A stretch of DNA of 64,000 nt from Acidobacteriaceae bacterium. GTDB lineage: Bacteria > Acidobacteriota > Terriglobia > Terriglobales > Acidobacteriaceae. Below, in pieces: positions 55,221 through 64,000 of this stretch; positions within the stretch are counted from its first letter, which is position 1, and each line of letters begins with the position of its first letter. The position numbers were made by a program, and so were the translations under genes. Below the pieces are notes generated by a model. It had not been told where the DNA came from and searched no databases. It worked only from the letters and a program-made list of their open reading frames with translations. Where the stretch lies: positions 1 to 64,000 of the forward strand of contig JAPWKG010000017.1 in the NCBI GenBank assembly GCA_028283625.1. The letters run 5' to 3'.

Positions 55221-56315
55221 TTAGTTGAGTTGGAAGCGAACAATCACGTCGCCCGTCCATTCCGCTGGCATGGGCTTGAAGCGCATGCCCTGTACAACGC
55301 GGCGAGCCTGTTCGTCGAGGCCGTAGCCGAGTCCGTGGGTGATGCTCAGGAACTCCGCGCTGCCGTTCGGAAGAACGCGGATGTGGACCTGAACGTTGCC
55401 TTCGACACGCGCGGTACGGGCTTCTGCGGTGTACTGCGCTTCCGGCTTGTAGACCAGCGTCGGAGCGGTGGAGGCGGGACGAGCGGTTTCCCGCGCGGCA
55501 GGCGTGGAGGATGGGCCCATGCCGCCACCCAGGGCGACATGCGCAGGGCCTGCCGGGCCGCGGCCGGTGCTGCCTTCCGTACCTGTTCCGAGGCCGGCGA
55601 CGTGGGCCAGCGAGTGTCCGCTGGTGCCGCCGCTGGGAGTGCCGGAGCCGAGGTTGACCGAAGAGGCGTGCGGTCCGCTGCCGGTGTTCGACGCGCTCAT
55701 GCCGGGCATGCCGCCGCCGAGGTTGACGCGTGTCGCTACGGCCGGGCCGGTCGGGTTGACGGCCGTGTTGCCGAGCCGGACCGCCGACGGGTGCGCGTCG
55801 TTGTTCGGAATGCTGGCCGCCGAGGCGTTATTGAGGTTCACCTTTGCCGCCGCAGGCGCTTCGTGGCGCAGGGGAGCGGGGGTGTTGTTGAGAGCGACCT
55901 TTGCGGGCGTCGGCGTCGGCTTGGGCGTCGGCGGGGTAGGCGTCGGCTTCGGTGTCGGCTGCGGCGTGGGCACAGGCTTGGGTGGCTCAGGGAGCGGCTT
56001 GGGCGGCTCTACCTTGGGCTCTTCAATCTTGGGCGGCTTGGGAAGCGGAGGCGGTGGCGGCTTCGGAGCCGGCGGTGGTGGCTTGGGCGGCTCCACCGGG
56101 CGCGGGGGAAGCGTCAGAGCTGCGACGCGCTTGGCCACGGCGGGATTGTTCTTGACTGCCACACCGAGAATCAGGATGACGGCAGCTATAGAGCAGTTGA
56201 TCACGATAGAGGTGACCGCTGCCTTGGAAGAGCGTTGACCATCCTTCAGGACACCGAAGTGGCTGAACTGGACGGATTGAGGATTTGGATCGTCGCTGCG
56301 GAGTGGCTTGGCCAT
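55221..56315 (-). CDS. TonB-type energy transducer with repeat region
   Basis: The start ATG at 56315 gives 364 residues. One transmembrane segment is at about 32-54 (AAVTSIVINCSIAAVILILGVAV). A Pro/Lys/Glu linker (about 72-145) spans the periplasm. From about 145 to 275 there is a repeat-like region in which V-x-L followed by G or N recurs (KVALNN, KVNLNN, AVRLGN, RVNLGG, SVNLGS, HVALGG). The C-terminal 75 residues (about 290-364) form the TonB_C domain: QYTAEARTARVEGNVQVHIRV and LDEQARRVVQGMRFKPM. It would couple inner-membrane proton force to outer-membrane receptors. No exbB/exbD are nearby. Confidence 0.88.
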   Translation of the reverse strand: MAKPLRSDDPNPQSVQFSHFGVLKDGQRSSKAAVTSIVINCSIAAVILILGVAVKNNPAVAKRVAALTLPPRPVEPPKPPPPAPKPPPPPLPKPPKIEEPKVEPPKPLPEPPKPVPTPQPTPKPTPTPPTPKPTPTPAKVALNNTPAPLRHEAPAAAKVNLNNASAASIPNNDAHPSAVRLGNTAVNPTGPAVATRVNLGGGMPGMSASNTGSGPHASSVNLGSGTPSGGTSGHSLAHVAGLGTGTEGSTGRGPAGPAHVALGGGMGPSSTPAARETARPASTAPTLVYKPEAQYTAEARTARVEGNVQVHIRVLPNGSAEFLSITHGLGYGLDEQARRVVQGMRFKPMPAEWTGDVIVRFQLN

Positions 56316-56765
56316 TCGTCTCGTAGAGTCCTTCGGAAAGAACCTGTGTGGAAAAGCGGGCAAAAACTGCAATGCTGGCGCGAAAGTTACCTGAAGAGTA
56401 CCAGAAATTGCCCCTTCAGACAGGGTTTTTCCGGAGGTATTTCCAGGTTGAAAACGTACCGTAACTTCTATGCAAACTGAGAGTTATCGGTTTGTTAACA
56501 CCGCTTGTTCCGGCGGTGCATCCGAGTCGTTGATGTTGATCGTGAGCGAGTGAGTGGAGTCTCACTTCCTCTCTGTACTACTTGGTCGCGGTCCAGGGCC
56601 TTTAGGTTTCAGAGGAGCTGCAATACAAAGCATTTGCCGGACGGAGAAGCGGCAAAAAGTTCCGCGGCTGCGTCTGAGGCATAAGGTTGTTGTGTCGACC
56701 TGTGGTGGAGGATAGATGCTGCTCGCGGTATGCCCCCCCTGCCGATCATATGAGAAGGAGTCGCG
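56316..56765. other. 450-base intergenic region between divergent tonB-like and DUF421 genes
   Basis: No credible gene is seen here. It should hold divergent promoters, but none is convincing. A 6-bp inverted repeat CACCGC/GCGGTG spans 56499-56518 with an eight-base loop. At the right end AAGGAG (56755-56760) is the ribosome-binding site of the DUF421 gene. A short minus-strand open frame (56562-56807) crosses that gene's start and has no family features. Confidence 0.5.
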
Positions 56766-57368
56766 ATGCACGACGTTCTGCAAACTCTTGGCCACGATAT
56801 GTTTCATTTGCCGCTACCGTGGTCGGAGAAATTAATTCGGCCGATTCTGCTCTATCTTGTGCTGGTCGTTTTTGTACGACTCTTTGGCAAGCGAGAGCTG
56901 GCTCAGTTAAATCCGTTCGACCTTATCGTTCTCTTGTGTCTTTCTAACACGGTTCAGAACGCGATCATAGGCGATGACAATTCTGTGACAGGCGGCGTGC
57001 TGGGTGCCTTCAGTCTTCTGGCGGTCAACTGGGTTCTGAGTAAGCTGTTGTTCCGCATGCCCGCCCTGGATGCTGCGATTGAAGGCAAGAAGACGACCCT
57101 GATTCGCGAAGGGCAGGTCGATGAACAGGCGATGAAGCGCGAAACGATGACCCATGAAGACCTTATTTCAGTCCTAAATCGGAACGGATTCAATGACCCG
57201 TACGATGTAGCCGAGTGTGTGCTGGAACCGAATGGGACCTTTTTTGTGCGGGGCAAATCGCCTTCGGCCGGAGACCTGCAGTCCAGCGAGCTGCTGCGTG
57301 CCATTGAGCGGCTGACCGACGAGGTGAAGGCGATGCAGCGGCGTCTGGATGAGCATCTTGATGTTTAG
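56766..57368 (+). CDS. DUF421 (YetF-like) membrane protein
   Basis: A 200-residue DUF421/YetF family protein. The N-terminal part has two to three transmembrane helices (LIRPILLYLVLVVFVRLFG, then FDLIVLLCLSNTVQNAIIGDDNSVTGG), and the soluble C-terminal domain has KTTLIREGQVDEQAMKRETMTHEDLISVLNRNG. FGKRELAQLNPFDLIVLLCLS is a strong family signature. The role is not well established. A good ribosome-binding site, AAGGAG, precedes the ATG. It stands alone upstream of acs. Confidence 0.88.
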   Translation: MHDVLQTLGHDMFHLPLPWSEKLIRPILLYLVLVVFVRLFGKRELAQLNPFDLIVLLCLSNTVQNAIIGDDNSVTGGVLGAFSLLAVNWVLSKLLFRMPALDAAIEGKKTTLIREGQVDEQAMKRETMTHEDLISVLNRNGFNDPYDVAECVLEPNGTFFVRGKSPSAGDLQSSELLRAIERLTDEVKAMQRRLDEHLDV

Positions 57369-57467
57369 CCGCTGAATATCCTGTTGCCGGGGCGAAGAGT
57401 GGAGGCGGAAGTGTCGCATTTTGCTCAAGCGCCGCAGGCCGATTCCCTGTTTTCTGCGAGCCGGGAG

Positions 57468-57497
57468 TTGCCGAAGTCTGATTCGATCATCTACTTT
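57468..57497 (+). promoter_or_regulatory. Weak candidate promoter for acs
   Basis: TTGCCG (57468-57473) and TACTTT (57492-57497) are 18 bases apart, about 75 bases before the acs ATG. The match to the consensus is partial. Confidence 0.3.
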
Positions 57498-57573
57498 TGC
57501 CAGTGCGTTTTGTCTGTTGGGGTGAGTTTCGGGACAGAACGTTCCTGTCCGTTTCGGGCGGGAGGGTGGGCAA

Positions 57574-59580
57574 ATGCAAGGGAAACCAATGACTGTATCG
57601 TCCAGCACTACGATCGTCTCTTCTGAATCTTCAGGAAGCTTTCAATCCTTGATGCGAGAGAACCGCATCTTTCCTCCTCCGCCGGAGTTTGCGGCCAAGG
57701 CCTGGATTAAAAACGAAGCCGAGTATGAGGTGATCTACCGCCGCTCGGTCGAGGACCCGGAAGGCTTCTGGGCCGATGCGGCCTCCGAGCTGGAGTGGTT
57801 TGCTCCGTGGAGCAAGGTGCAGGCCAGCGGGTTTCCGGATGTGCGCTGGTTTGAAGGCGGCAAGCTGAACCTTGCCTATAACTGCGTGGACCGCCATGCT
57901 TCGGGCTTTCGCAAGGACAAGGTGGCGTTGCTGTGGGAGGGAGAGCCGGAGGGTGAGGCTCGTCAGCTGACGTATGGCGAACTGTTTGTCCAGGTGCAGC
58001 GTTTTGCCAATGTGCTGAAGGCGAATGGCGTGAAGAAGGGCGATCGCGTTGCGGTGTACATGGGCATGTGCCCGGAGCTGGCAGTTGCGATGCTGGCCTG
58101 TGCGCGGATTGGCGCGGTGCACTCGGTGGTCTTTGGCGGCTTTGCCGCGCATGCGATCTCGGACCGGGTGAATGATTCCGATTGCCAGATTGTGATTACG
58201 CAGGATATTTCCTACCGCCGCGGCGCCGAGATCAAGCTGAAAAAGATCGTCGATGAGGCGATGACGAAATGCGCCGGTGTGCGCAAGGTGATCGTCTTCC
58301 AGCGTCAGCCGAAGACCGAGGTGCCGATGGTTGCAGGGCGCGATCTCTGGTGGCATGAGGAGATGACCCGGGTGGAGGCAGAGTGCCCCTGCGAGTGGCA
58401 GGATGCAGAGGACCCTCTCTTTCTGCTCTACACCAGCGGCACAACCGGTACGCCCAAGGGGCTGCTGCACACCACGGGCGGCTATGCGGTGCAGACGTAT
58501 CTGACGAGCAAGTATGTCTTCGACCTGCATGAAGAGGACGTGTACTGGTGCTCGGCGGACATTGGCTGGATTACCGGTCACAGCTATGTGGTGTACGGTC
58601 CGTTGCTGAACGGAGCGACTGTGCTGCTCTATGAGGGCGCGCCGAACTGGCCGGAGTACGATCGCTTCTGGAAGGTGATCGACAAGTATGCGGTGAGCGT
58701 GTTCTACACGGCGCCGACGGCGATCCGCGCGTTCATCAAGTGGGGAACGGAGTTTGTGGAGAAGCACTCGCTGGCGTCGCTGCGGCTGCTGGGCACGGTG
58801 GGCGAGCCGATCAATCCTGAGGCGTGGATGTGGTACCACCGCGAGGTGGGCAAGGAGCGCTGCCCGATTGTGGACACCTACTGGCAGACGGAGACGGGTG
58901 CGCATCTGCTCACGCCGATTCCGGGCGCGATTGCCGCGAAGCCGGGTTCGGCCACGCGGCCGTTCTTTGGCATTGAGCCGGCGATTGTGAGCAAGGAAGG
59001 CGAGCCGCTTGCGGCGAACGCGGGCGGGCTACTGGTGATTCGCAAGCCGTGGCCTTCGATTGCCCGCACGATCTGGGGCGATCATGAGCGCTTTGTGAAG
59101 TCGTACTTCTCCGAGGTGCCGGGGTGCTACTTTACCGGGGACGGCGCGCGCTGCGACGAAGACGGCTACTACTGGTTGATGGGGCGCGTGGACGATGTGA
59201 TCAACGTCAGCGGGCACAGGCTGGGCACCATGGAGATTGAGTCTGCGCTGGTGGCGCATCCCAAGGTGGCGGAGGCCGCGGTGGTGGGGCGTCCGGATGA
59301 GCTGAAGGGGCAGGCGATTGCGGCGTTCGTCTCGCTGGATTATGGGCTGGAGCCGAGCGAGGAGCTGAAGCAGGAGCTGCGGCAGTGGGTGGCCAAAGAG
59401 ATCGGTGCTCTGGCGCGTCCGGATGATCTGCGCTTTACGCCGATTCTGCCCAAGACGCGTTCCGGCAAGATCATGCGCCGCCTGTTGCGCGAGCTGGCGA
59501 CCACCGGCGAGGTGAAGGGCGATACGACGACGCTGGAGGACTTCAGCGTTCTGGCCAAGCTGCGGGAAAACGACGACTAG
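57574..59580 (+). CDS. acs: Acetyl-CoA synthetase
   Basis: Activates acetate to acetyl-CoA through acetyl-AMP. The 668-residue protein has the full ANL-family order: the N-terminal acs-specific region ([25 protein letters not shown]), the P-loop [18 protein letters not shown] near 285-302, the A5 region [11 protein letters not shown], the A8 hinge [16 protein letters not shown] and the C-terminal catalytic Lys in [13 protein letters not shown] near 630. That Lys is the site of acetyl-lysine control in many bacteria. The ATG at 57574 has GGAGG about 9 bases upstream; an in-frame ATG at 57589 is also possible. Alone between the DUF421 and VWFA genes. Confidence 0.96.
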   Translation: MQGKPMTVSSSTTIVSSESSGSFQSLMRENRIFPPPPEFAAKAWIKNEAEYEVIYRRSVEDPEGFWADAASELEWFAPWSKVQASGFPDVRWFEGGKLNLAYNCVDRHASGFRKDKVALLWEGEPEGEARQLTYGELFVQVQRFANVLKANGVKKGDRVAVYMGMCPELAVAMLACARIGAVHSVVFGGFAAHAISDRVNDSDCQIVITQDISYRRGAEIKLKKIVDEAMTKCAGVRKVIVFQRQPKTEVPMVAGRDLWWHEEMTRVEAECPCEWQDAEDPLFLLYTSGTTGTPKGLLHTTGGYAVQTYLTSKYVFDLHEEDVYWCSADIGWITGHSYVVYGPLLNGATVLLYEGAPNWPEYDRFWKVIDKYAVSVFYTAPTAIRAFIKWGTEFVEKHSLASLRLLGTVGEPINPEAWMWYHREVGKERCPIVDTYWQTETGAHLLTPIPGAIAAKPGSATRPFFGIEPAIVSKEGEPLAANAGGLLVIRKPWPSIARTIWGDHERFVKSYFSEVPGCYFTGDGARCDEDGYYWLMGRVDDVINVSGHRLGTMEIESALVAHPKVAEAAVVGRPDELKGQAIAAFVSLDYGLEPSEELKQELRQWVAKEIGALARPDDLRFTPILPKTRSGKIMRRLLRELATTGEVKGDTTTLEDFSVLAKLRENDD

Positions 59581-59637
59581 AGGGCGGACACCGGCGGTTT
59601 CTGGAACACGGCGGCGCAAGTCGTCGTCTAATGGGGC

Positions 59638-60792
59638 ATGCGTGTTTTTCTGCCCCTGATCGCTGTGCTGGCGGCGTTGCCTGCTGCCGCACAGCAGGAT
59701 GCTCCGAAACCGAAGATCGGCTCTCCCGTCAGTGTTCCTGTGATTGTGCGCGATAAGAAAGGCGATACCGTCAGCGGGCTGGCGTTGCCGAACTTTTCGC
59801 TGAAGGTGGAGGGTGTGGCCCAGAAGCTGGATGCGGTGAATCCTGGTTCGTCGGTGACCTATGGACTGGTGGTGGATGTCAGCAAAGGGGAACGGCACTC
59901 GCTGGAGGCGGTGCGCAAGGGCGCGCGGTCGCTGATTTCGTCGCTGCAGCCGGGAGACCAGATGTTTGTCGTGCAGTTTGCCCGGCAGATTGAACTGCTG
60001 CAGGGACCGACTACGGACCATGCGCGGCTGGACAGAGCGCTGGACCTGCTGGGAACGTCGAGCCCTTCGTTCCAGCCGGATGATCCTCCCATGGAGCGTG
60101 GTGACGACGCTGAGGGGCGCAGAATCCGGACCGGTGGCGTTTCGCTGGAGGACGCTGTTTACCTGAGCTCGGAGGAGGTTCTGGCGCGCGAGAAGACGCG
60201 GCGGGTGTTGCTGGTGGTCTCCGATGGCGTGGATGTGGGCTCGAAGATGTCGGCAACGGATGCGATGGAGTCGCTGGAGCGCACGGGCACGCTGGTGTAT
60301 GGGGTTTACTCGCGCAATGACGCGGCTCCGGTGCAGACGCCGGATCGCGCGGGGCAGGGGCGCGGCAGCGGCAACGGACGGCCTTCGATTGGCGGTTATC
60401 CGGGAAGCTCCTCCCCGGGCAGCTACCCGGGAAGCGGGTACCCGGGGGGCGGCGGCAGCAGTACGCCTTCCGGTGGAAGCAGCGGCGGCCAGCAGCCGAA
60501 GTCGACCGGAGACGACCGTACGCGGCGTCCCAGTGTGGATGGGGTGCAGGTGCTGCGCAAGATGAGCGAGAACACGGGAGGACGCCTGCTTGAGCAGGCG
60601 CACCACGAGACGCTGGAGGAGCAGATGGCCACGGTGAGCGGCGATCTGCATGCGGCGTACTGGCTGAGCTTTGCTCCGGTGGGACCGGCGGCCCGTAACG
60701 GGTACCATGCGTTCGATCTGCAGGTAAGTGGCCCGGACAAAGGCAAAAAGATTGATCTTCAGGCTCCGGAAGGCTACTACGCGGCGGATTGA
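59638..60792 (+). CDS. Exported VWFA-domain protein
   Basis: A 384-residue protein with a signal peptide (MRVFLPLIAVLAALPAAAQ). The start region VPVIVRDKKGDTVSGLALPNFSLKV is typical of the Acidobacteria VWFA-related group. The VWFA core follows: the MIDAS-like segment VVDVSKGERHS has D80, S82 but K83-G84 in place of the usual second Ser, so metal binding may be altered. RRVLLVVSDGVDVGSK matches the later strand. A Gly/Ser/Pro repeat (about 240-290, for example YPGSSSPGSYPGSGYPGGGG) interrupts the fold. No adjacent partner is known. A TCTAAT sits five bases before the ATG. Confidence 0.82.
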   Translation: MRVFLPLIAVLAALPAAAQQDAPKPKIGSPVSVPVIVRDKKGDTVSGLALPNFSLKVEGVAQKLDAVNPGSSVTYGLVVDVSKGERHSLEAVRKGARSLISSLQPGDQMFVVQFARQIELLQGPTTDHARLDRALDLLGTSSPSFQPDDPPMERGDDAEGRRIRTGGVSLEDAVYLSSEEVLAREKTRRVLLVVSDGVDVGSKMSATDAMESLERTGTLVYGVYSRNDAAPVQTPDRAGQGRGSGNGRPSIGGYPGSSSPGSYPGSGYPGGGGSSTPSGGSSGGQQPKSTGDDRTRRPSVDGVQVLRKMSENTGGRLLEQAHHETLEEQMATVSGDLHAAYWLSFAPVGPAARNGYHAFDLQVSGPDKGKKIDLQAPEGYYAAD

Positions 60793-60885
60793 TTCCGGCG
60801 TGGCCCAGGGGCGGGCTCTTGGCGAAGAGCCGCGTTTATCGCATCATGGAAACGGTTCGTTCTGTGAGCCGGAGAGAAGGTAGCG

Positions 60886-61368
60886 ATGAAGCGTTCGTGG
60901 ATGCAGTGGATGTCGGGTGCGGTGCTGGTGATGGGAGCCGCGGTGTGTGGAGCGCAGTCGGCTCCGATTCCCCGGGCGCATATCTATCCCCCGGTGGAGC
61001 AGGCCCAGACCGACATCAAAGCGGCTTTGCTGAAGGCAAAGCAGGAACACAAGCGCGTCATCCTCGACTTTGGCGGAGACTGGTGCGGCGATTGCCAGGT
61101 GCTGAACTACTACTTCCATCAGGGCCCGAACCAGGAGCTGCTGGACAAGTATTACGTGCTGGTGGATGTGAACATCGGGCACATCGATCAGAATCTGGAC
61201 CTGGGGCAGAAGTACGGTGTGGACCTGAAGCACGGTGTTCCGGCGCTGAGCGTGGTGAACCCGAACGGCACGGTGGTTTACGGGCAGAAGAATGGCGAGT
61301 TTGAAGATATGCGCCACATGCAGAGCTCGGATGCGACGCTGTTTCTCCAGACCTGGAAGCCGCGCTAA
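60886..61368 (+). CDS. Exported thioredoxin-like protein
   Basis: A 160-residue exported thioredoxin-fold protein. The signal peptide ends near VCGAQ. The redox motif is C67-G-D-C70 in DFGGDWCGDCQVLNYYF, with the cis-Pro in HGVPALSVVNPNG near 127. WCGDC is the DsbD-gamma/thioredoxin-like variant of WCxxC. It likely reduces or oxidises disulfides in the periplasm; no partner membrane protein is adjacent. The next gene starts three bases after its stop, so it is co-transcribed with yihY. Confidence 0.85.
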   Translation: MKRSWMQWMSGAVLVMGAAVCGAQSAPIPRAHIYPPVEQAQTDIKAALLKAKQEHKRVILDFGGDWCGDCQVLNYYFHQGPNQELLDKYYVLVDVNIGHIDQNLDLGQKYGVDLKHGVPALSVVNPNGTVVYGQKNGEFEDMRHMQSSDATLFLQTWKPR

Positions 61369-61371
61369 AGA

Positions 61372-62391
61372 ATGAGCGGGCATGCCGTTCTAGGCCGTGT
61401 GGTGATGAACCCTGCGCATCATGTGCTCGCGGTGGCCAAGAATCTGCGTCAGGCGGTTCTGGCGGCGCTGGAGCATGATGCGGCGACGGTGGCGCAGGCC
61501 ACGGCCTATGCTGCCGTCTTTGCCCTGTTCCCGGCACTGGTGGTGGCCGCGGCGCTGGTGCCGCTGCTGCCCGATACGGTGCCGTTTCAGGCGCAGATGG
61601 CGTTGTTTTTCGATCGTGTACTGCCTTCGAGCGTGGAGCCGATGCTGCGCTCCTACTTTGAGGAATCCAATAACAATCCGCATACGGTGAACGCGGTGCT
61701 GGGCTCGGTGTTTGTTTCGGTCTCCGGCGCCGCGACCGTGATGTCGACGCTGATGGAAGGCTTTCGCCGGGCCCATGAGCTGCCGCTGACGCCGGGAAGC
61801 TTCTGGCCGCGGCGAATGCGTGCGCTGGCGCTGGTGCCGCTCTCGCTGATTCCGATGGCGCTGGCGAGCGCGCTGGTGGTCTTTGGACACTTCTTCAGCG
61901 TGTGGATTGCGAGCATGATGCCGTTGTCGTTGCAGCAGCCGGTGTATGTGATTTCGTTCCTGGCGCGCTGGACGATTGCGCTTGCGGGTTCGACCGGCAT
62001 CATTGCGGTGGTGTATCACCTGGGAACGGACCTGAGCACGGGGATCCGCGCGCATATCGACCCGTTGCTTCGTGAGCCGTGGATGATGCTGCGCAAGGAC
62101 TGGAGCTGGCGCGCGAGCCTTCCGGGAGCCACCGTGGCTACGTTGCTGTGGTTTGTTTCAACCGTGATTTTTGGCTGGTATGTAACGCGCTTTGCCGATT
62201 ATGGCCGCGTGTATGGTTCGCTGGGAGCAGGGATCGCGCTGATGATCTGGCTCTACCTGATTGCTTTGAGCATTTTGATCGGTTCGGAGTTCAATGCGCA
62301 GCTGCGATTACCCAATCGCGATAAGCGTACGGCCGAGTTTCTGTGGAAACTGCCAATGCTTCGCCGGTTGGGACATCGATTTGACAGGTAG
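61372..62391 (+). CDS. YihY/BrkB-family membrane protein
   Basis: A 339-residue member of the YihY/virulence-factor BrkB family. Six or so transmembrane helices, with the conserved opening DAATVAQATAYAAVFALFPALVVAAALVPLL and the C-terminal YGSLGAGIALMIWLYLIALSILIGSEFNAQL. The molecular role is unknown. The central MLRSYFEESNNN-type soluble stretch is typical. The ATG is three bases after the thioredoxin-like stop codon, with translational coupling likely. Confidence 0.88.
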   Translation: MSGHAVLGRVVMNPAHHVLAVAKNLRQAVLAALEHDAATVAQATAYAAVFALFPALVVAAALVPLLPDTVPFQAQMALFFDRVLPSSVEPMLRSYFEESNNNPHTVNAVLGSVFVSVSGAATVMSTLMEGFRRAHELPLTPGSFWPRRMRALALVPLSLIPMALASALVVFGHFFSVWIASMMPLSLQQPVYVISFLARWTIALAGSTGIIAVVYHLGTDLSTGIRAHIDPLLREPWMMLRKDWSWRASLPGATVATLLWFVSTVIFGWYVTRFADYGRVYGSLGAGIALMIWLYLIALSILIGSEFNAQLRLPNRDKRTAEFLWKLPMLRRLGHRFDR

Positions 62392-62420
62392 AATGACTCA
62401 CTGAAGATCCACGAAAATTT

Positions 62421-63917
62421 GTGAAGGTATCTCGTTTGAAGGGCGGCAGGATGACGGTCAGCAAGAAGTGGTGGGGCGCGGAAGGTTCACGCAGGGCAAA
62501 GATCGTAGCAACATTGGGACCGGCTTCGAGCAGCCCGGAGATGTTCCGGTCGTTGGTGCGGGCGGGGCTTGATGTCGCACGGCTGAACTTTTCGCACGGT
62601 TCGCACGAGCAGAAGGCTGAGCTGATTGCCATGGTGCGCCGTGTTGCCGAGGAAGAAGGTAAGCCGATCTGCATTCTGGCCGATCTGCAGGGACCGAAGA
62701 TCCGTACCGGAACGCTGGTGGGCGGTAAGCCCGTGATGCTGGAAGCGGGCAAGACGCTGACGATTACGCCGGTCCAGATGGAAGGCACCGCGGAGAAGGT
62801 CAGCACGGTCTTTACGACGCTGGCGGAGAACCTGAAGCCGGGTGACCGTATTCTGCTCTCGGACGGTTTGATTGAGCTGCGTGTGCGGGAGCTGCAGGGC
62901 GCGGATGTGGTGACGGAGATCGTCAACGGTGGCCTGCTGGGTGAGAAGAAGGGCATCAACCTGCCGAACATCAACGTCAAGGTTCCGTCGCTGACGGAGA
63001 AGGACGAGCAGGATCTGGAGTTCTGTATCGCGCAGGGCTGTGACACGATCGCGGTTTCGTTTGTGCAGACCGCGGACGATGTGCGCTATGTGAAGTCGCG
63101 CATTGCCCAGCTCGGTTCGGATGCCTGGGTGATTTCGAAGCTCGAAAAGCCGCAGGCGGTCGACCATCTGGAGAGTATTCTGGAGGCCTCGGACGGCATC
63201 ATGGTCGCTCGTGGCGATCTGGGTGTGGAGGTTCCGCCGGAGAAGGTTCCTGCGATTCAGAAGCACATCATCCGCCGTTGCGCAGCCAGCCGCAAGCCGG
63301 TAATTACGGCAACGCAGATGCTGGAGTCCATGATTGAAAATCCGCGCCCGACGCGTGCGGAAGCCTCAGACGTGGCGAATGCGATTTATGACGGTACCGA
63401 TGCCGTGATGCTCTCTGCAGAGAGCGCGGCGGGTAAGTATCCGGTGGAAGCCGTGGCGATGATGGCAAAGATTGTCTGCGAGACCGAAGAGCAGATGCGG
63501 CAGGAGCCCAAGTTGCCGCTGCCGGCTCCGACGCACCGCCGTAAGCTTTCGATTCCGGAGACGATCTGCGAGTCGATGGCGCACTCGGCGGAAGAGATGG
63601 ATCTGGCAGCGATTGCGATCTTTACGGAGAGCGGAACGACAGCACGCCTGCTGTCCAAACATCGTCCGTGTTCCCCGATCGTGGCTCTGGCTCCGTTTGA
63701 TTCGGTGACACGCCGCAACATGCTGCTTTGGGGTGTGTTTCCGATCACCTGCTCGCGCTTTGACGGCACGGATGGTCTGGTGAGCATGGCGGAAGATATT
63801 CTGGAGACAGAAGGCTTTGTAAAGCCGCAGGAAGTGCTGGGCATTGTTGCCGGTACGGCTACCAAGTCCGGTGCGACGAACTTCATGCGTTTGCACCTGG
63901 TGGGAGATCGCAAGTAG
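62421..63917 (+). CDS. pyk: Pyruvate kinase
   Basis: Converts phosphoenolpyruvate and ADP to pyruvate and ATP. Family motifs: RRAKIVATLGPASSSPEMFRSLV, DVARLNFSHGSHEQK, ICILADLQGPKIRTGTL, the catalytic-Lys region VISKLEKPQAVDHL, MVARGDLGVEVPPEKVPAIQK, and TATQMLESMIENPRPTRAEASDVANAIYDGTDAVMLS split by other residues. The C-terminal allosteric domain (to about 498) is complete. The start is GTG 62421 or, more like homologues, ATG 62451. It follows the YihY gene by 29 bases. mutL begins 45 bases downstream. Confidence 0.96.
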   Translation: MKVSRLKGGRMTVSKKWWGAEGSRRAKIVATLGPASSSPEMFRSLVRAGLDVARLNFSHGSHEQKAELIAMVRRVAEEEGKPICILADLQGPKIRTGTLVGGKPVMLEAGKTLTITPVQMEGTAEKVSTVFTTLAENLKPGDRILLSDGLIELRVRELQGADVVTEIVNGGLLGEKKGINLPNINVKVPSLTEKDEQDLEFCIAQGCDTIAVSFVQTADDVRYVKSRIAQLGSDAWVISKLEKPQAVDHLESILEASDGIMVARGDLGVEVPPEKVPAIQKHIIRRCAASRKPVITATQMLESMIENPRPTRAEASDVANAIYDGTDAVMLSAESAAGKYPVEAVAMMAKIVCETEEQMRQEPKLPLPAPTHRRKLSIPETICESMAHSAEEMDLAAIAIFTESGTTARLLSKHRPCSPIVALAPFDSVTRRNMLLWGVFPITCSRFDGTDGLVSMAEDILETEGFVKPQEVLGIVAGTATKSGATNFMRLHLVGDRK

Positions 63918-63950
63918 TTTCCGCCGCGTTTTACGCAAGCTGCAGCTGAC

Positions 63951-63956
63951 TACAAT
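63951..63956 (+). promoter_or_regulatory. Candidate -10 element of mutL, leaderless
   Basis: TACAAT ends six bases before the ATG of mutL, and no Shine-Dalgarno lies between, so transcription would begin at the start codon. TTTTAC, a weak -35, lies 16 bases upstream. Confidence 0.5.
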
Positions 63957-63962
63957 CGGGCC

Positions 63963-64000
63963 ATGGGCAGGATACGAGTACTTTCCGATCAGGTGGCGAA
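63963..64000 (+). CDS. mutL: DNA mismatch repair protein MutL, first codons only
   Basis: The window ends 38 bases into this gene. The reading frame from the ATG at 63963 is MGRIRVLSDQVA, the highly conserved MutL N-terminus that precedes the GHKL ATPase. MutL couples mismatch recognition to strand incision. The rest lies outside the window. It is 45 bases after pyk on the same strand, with its own leaderless-type promoter. Confidence 0.8.
   Translation, partial: MGRIRVLSDQVA

Noticed and set aside
56562..56807. Small minus-strand open frame in the intergenic region
   Set aside because: It overlaps the start of the DUF421 gene and its ribosome-binding site, and has no recognisable domain or start signal.

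Overview
The window is a dense, GC-rich bacterial chromosome segment, most likely from the Acidobacteriota (Acidobacteriaceae/Terriglobia type). That placement is an inference from the gene mix: a VWFA-type secreted protein, secreted M3 and M13 peptidases, MqnA of the futalosine menaquinone route, an NHL-propeller protein, a TonB protein with a long Pro-rich spacer, small beta-barrel outer-membrane proteins, and promoters that sit almost on the start codon. The outer-membrane genes show a Gram-negative-type envelope. I see no IS element, phage gene, integrase, CRISPR array, rRNA or tRNA. One RNA gene is clear, the small SRP RNA at 27703-27796 on the minus strand.

Layout. 1-1830 holds a rplK tail, a Crp/Fnr regulator and the infB 3' end. 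All three are broken by many small insertions and deletions, which looks like poor consensus at a contig edge. 971-6623 (minus) is rimP-nusA-infB, with a promoter and a terminator-like hairpin in its leader. guaB (plus) follows. 8581-18847 (minus) is a run of eleven closely spaced genes mixing phospholipid synthesis (pgpA, plsY, gpsA), RNA and ribosome work (rbfA, nrnA, ylxP-like), cinA, a J-domain protein coupled to an NHL-propeller protein, a GT39-like transferase and an acetyltransferase. 18895-30763 holds the M3 peptidase, yacG, a short-chain dehydrogenase, rimO, a small CxxC protein, the M13 peptidase, fabH, SRP RNA, a DedA protein, mqnA and a frame-broken dprA. topA and a DUF427 gene follow.

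36348-49225 (minus) is the metabolic core: leuA-leuB-x-leuC-leuD-x-ilvD-ilvB-x-x-ilvN-ilvC. Four unrelated genes are interleaved, and a fifth secreted-protein gene lies beyond the terminator. A divergent LysR-type regulator at 49395 faces leuA across a spacer with a perfect T-N11-A palindrome, so it probably controls the cluster. The cluster supplies acetolactate synthase, reductoisomerase and dehydratase for valine/isoleucine, and the complete leucine branch. LeuA is short and appears to lack the C-terminal feedback domain.

50457-56315 is an envelope region: a Spy-like periplasmic protein, three small beta-barrel proteins, a secreted M48-like protein whose HExxH motif is degenerate, and a TonB protein. 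56766-63917 (plus) carries a DUF421 protein, acs, a VWFA protein, a periplasmic thioredoxin-like protein, a YihY protein and pyk. The first codons of mutL lie at the right edge.

No obvious new defence or mobile system is present. The best leads for undescribed biology are the J-domain/NHL coupled pair, the genes embedded in the leu/ilv cluster, the rimP leader hairpin, and the TonB protein with periodic V-x-L-G/N repeats.
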